Below are positions 62,301 through 64,000 of a stretch of DNA of 64,000 bases, one piece after another; the first letter of the stretch is position 1; each line of letters begins with the position of its first letter. The translations under genes and the position numbers were made by a program. The notes beneath the pieces are model-generated. The model was not told the origin of the DNA and did no database searches. It was given only the letters and a program-made list of their open reading frames with translations. This DNA is from Phytopythium helicoides (taxonomy: Eukaryota > Oomycota > Peronosporomycetes > Pythiales > Pythiaceae). The stretch spans positions 434,001 through 498,000 of the forward strand of contig JANFNE010000020.1 of assembly GCA_024867545.1 (NCBI GenBank). The letters run 5' to 3'.

Positions 62301-63405
62301 GACGCCGCAACCGGGACGTATTCGTGTCACCATGAAGCATTACTTCGATACACAGACGACTGGCTTTTCATTTCGTCGAACTTGAAGCGAGCCCAACGAT
62401 TTTCACATTTTATGCACTCCGGGAACGATGAATTTGCATGCTACGTGAACGTCGCTAAGAGCCAAGTCAACTTCGCGTCTACGATTCATGCGTCAGTGTC
62501 CCACTCGAAGGAAGTACCGCGCTTCGACCAGCCAGGGTCAAGCGGCCTTCTGTCATGGTGTGGCATCACAATTGATCCGGTGCACCTCCAGCTTTATGTC
62601 AACTACGACAAGTAAGGGTTTGTTCGCTCCCTTCCTGTAGCAGTAGAATTTGCCCTGATCTTGCTGTGCTCGTACAGGTCAAGCAGCATCCTCGTTCAGT
62701 CGTCGATTCCGCTGGACGAAACGAAATCGCTACATCGCTTTTTCGTGACGAAAGTAGTGTCGCCGTATCGGCAGCGATGGCACCCGCTCTTCTTCGACCC
62801 GGTGCTTTTCCACCAAGAAACGATCCAGGTACTGTCGAATTTGCTGTCGGTCTGGATGCGTCCACGAACTAATCCCGTTCGCGCCACGACGCCATGCAAA
62901 GATCAACCTGTTCCAAATGCTGTGCTTGATGGCGCACCGGTTCACCCTTCTCATGGACATGCTGCCCTTCCTGAATCGCACGATGTCGTTCTTTTCCGAT
63001 AGTGCTGTTGGTGTGCTCAAGAAGACGACCAAGGGCATCCATCGAAGTCTGGAACGAGCTCACTGCTCTAAGTCAGATCGACTATACGACCCGGATGGCA
63101 CGATGTTTCAACAGTGGCGGCAGCAGGTGAGTGCACGCGCATCGTAAGCACCCACACGCTCTATGCTCATTCACTTGGCGGTTTATTTACAGGTGTTTTC
63201 CATCGGTCTCCACTGCTTTTGCCTTGTGGTCCGCTCCAAAATGAGTCGACGGAATCAGCAGCCTCCAGCCGCGGACCGCTGGCGCTCGCTGCTGACGCTG
63301 CTCGAGCACGAGCAGACAGTTCTCTCCTCCAATTCTCGCCCGACCTCGTTCGACTGGCTGAGCAAGCACGAGCTCAACGCCAGCATCCTACAGCAAGTGC
63401 TATAA
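59381..63405 (+). CDS. TERT: Telomerase reverse transcriptase
   Basis: Ten exons are inferred with consistent phases: 59381-59430, 59506-59683, 59746-60039, 60106-60996, 61054-61115, 61189-61356, 61436-62611, 62678-62828, 62902-63126 and 63193-63405 (1135 residues). A TEN-like region (LLTLGYRDA, CFYPNTLVALL, HIMGDELF) is followed by a basic linker, then the CP/QFP-type RNA-binding part. The T motif FYITETEG is near residue 525. RT motifs 1/2 read LLPKGSGVRPLINL; motif A has Asp678 (SVDIERCFDTI); motif B' is GIPQGSVLSTTLC; motif C is YTDDW with Asp855/856; motif E is LSWCGITI. A C-terminal extension follows. Exon 5 is weakest because its donor (GTGGGG) is poor. Confidence 0.9.
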
Positions 63406-63708
63406 CCAATTGAAGCTCTCCGTCGTACCTCACCGACCCTCCATATTGATCGGCGCCACGTGACATACAAATTCAGAGGACGGTCATCTATCCAGTGTGT
63501 GCAAAGTGGCGACGCGGCACGCGACTTGGCTCCAGTATAATCTCACTCACTGTGCCTCCGCTGCAGCGAAGAAGCGGCACACGCTGCACCGCCAGCGTAT
63601 CACACGAGAGCCTCGCTGTTCCTGCGGTCGTCGACTCGCGGTCGTCCGGTCCGACGCCGCTCAGTAGTTTCGAATTGCGGCCAGGCGACCGAATTCCCAG
63701 CGGAGACC
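63406..63708. other. Intergenic TERT to right-edge gene
   Basis: No feature is recognised in these 303 bp. Confidence 0.6.
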
Positions 63709-64000
63709 ATGCCGACGCTGAGGCGGAGCGCCACGCGCAGCCGCTCGGGCAGCGCTGAGAGTGACGGGAGCGTGGGGCTCAAGGTGCCGACGCTCAAGCG
63801 CACGGGCAGCTTCTCGAGCGACGTCATCAGGTGGGAGACAAAGTCGCGTCGAAGATGTTGCGATGCGGGCTGACGCGGTGGCGGCAGCATGGGCAGCATG
63901 GGCAGCGACGTGAGCTCTGAGGACCTGGACGGCATGTCGCTCGACGACCTGGAGCTCCTGCGCGACGACATTCGCCACGGACGCTCGGGGAGCGATGGAC
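63709..64000 (+). CDS. Unrecognised Ser-rich protein, N-terminal part (window edge)
   Basis: Exon 1 is 63709-63830, the intron is 63831-63887 (57 bp) and exon 2 runs from 63888 off the window. The visible ~78 residues are Ser/Arg-rich (MPTLRRSATRSRSGS), with two short repeats built on VGLKVPTLKR and a GSMGSMGSD stretch. An acidic SSEDLDGMSLDDLELL segment follows. I do not recognise the family. The opposite-strand open frame is a shadow. Confidence 0.55.

Noticed and set aside
1..64000. Retrotransposon or DNA-transposon copies driving the duplications
   Set aside because: No transposase or integrase motif, long terminal repeat or target-site duplication was seen. The only reverse transcriptase is TERT.

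Overview
The window looks like oomycete nuclear DNA (Phytophthora/Pythium-like; the genus is my inference). Genes are dense and mixed on both strands. Introns are mostly 55-90 bp with GT..AG ends. Several start codons are preceded by close matches to the oomycete initiator GCTCATTYYNCAWTTT. The conserved genes are eukaryotic: ribosomal protein uS19, RNase P p30, a POLE3-type histone fold, LRRC9 and telomerase reverse transcriptase. I found no convincing tRNA, rRNA, CRISPR array or intact transposon.

Left part (1-21.5 kb): a tandem set of three MFS transporter genes, the first cut by the window edge; an MPPED-type metallophosphoesterase; a 1792-residue LRRC9-like protein; uS19 (RPS15), whose first coding exon is only the ATG; RPP30; POLE3/DPB4; a large protein with DUF1769, PH-like and DUF547 regions; and a short-chain dehydrogenase with an N-terminal four-cysteine motif.

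Middle (21.8-59.2 kb): a cluster of serine carboxypeptidase (peptidase family S10, carboxypeptidase Y-like) genes. I count 17 intact genes, two clear pseudogenes and two decayed 3' fragments, interrupted only by one small Ala-rich repeat-protein gene. Every copy with a readable N-terminus encodes a short cytosolic tail carrying an acidic/Leu motif (mostly E-x-T-P-L), then one membrane segment, then the S10 domain. This suggests type II membrane proteins sent to a vacuole/lysosome-like compartment. The cluster is built of inverted and direct duplications. The most striking is a palindrome with ~4.4 kb arms (46.25-50.63 and 52.59-56.97 kb) around a frameshifted carboxypeptidase gene. Paralogs keep nearly identical ends while a Cys-rich central segment varies, which points to gene conversion combined with diversification of the substrate-access region. 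Five genes keep one intron at the same site; the rest are intronless there.

Right part (59.4-64 kb): a complete telomerase reverse transcriptase gene in ten exons (1135 residues) immediately beside the carboxypeptidase cluster, then the start of an unrecognised Ser-rich gene cut by the window edge.
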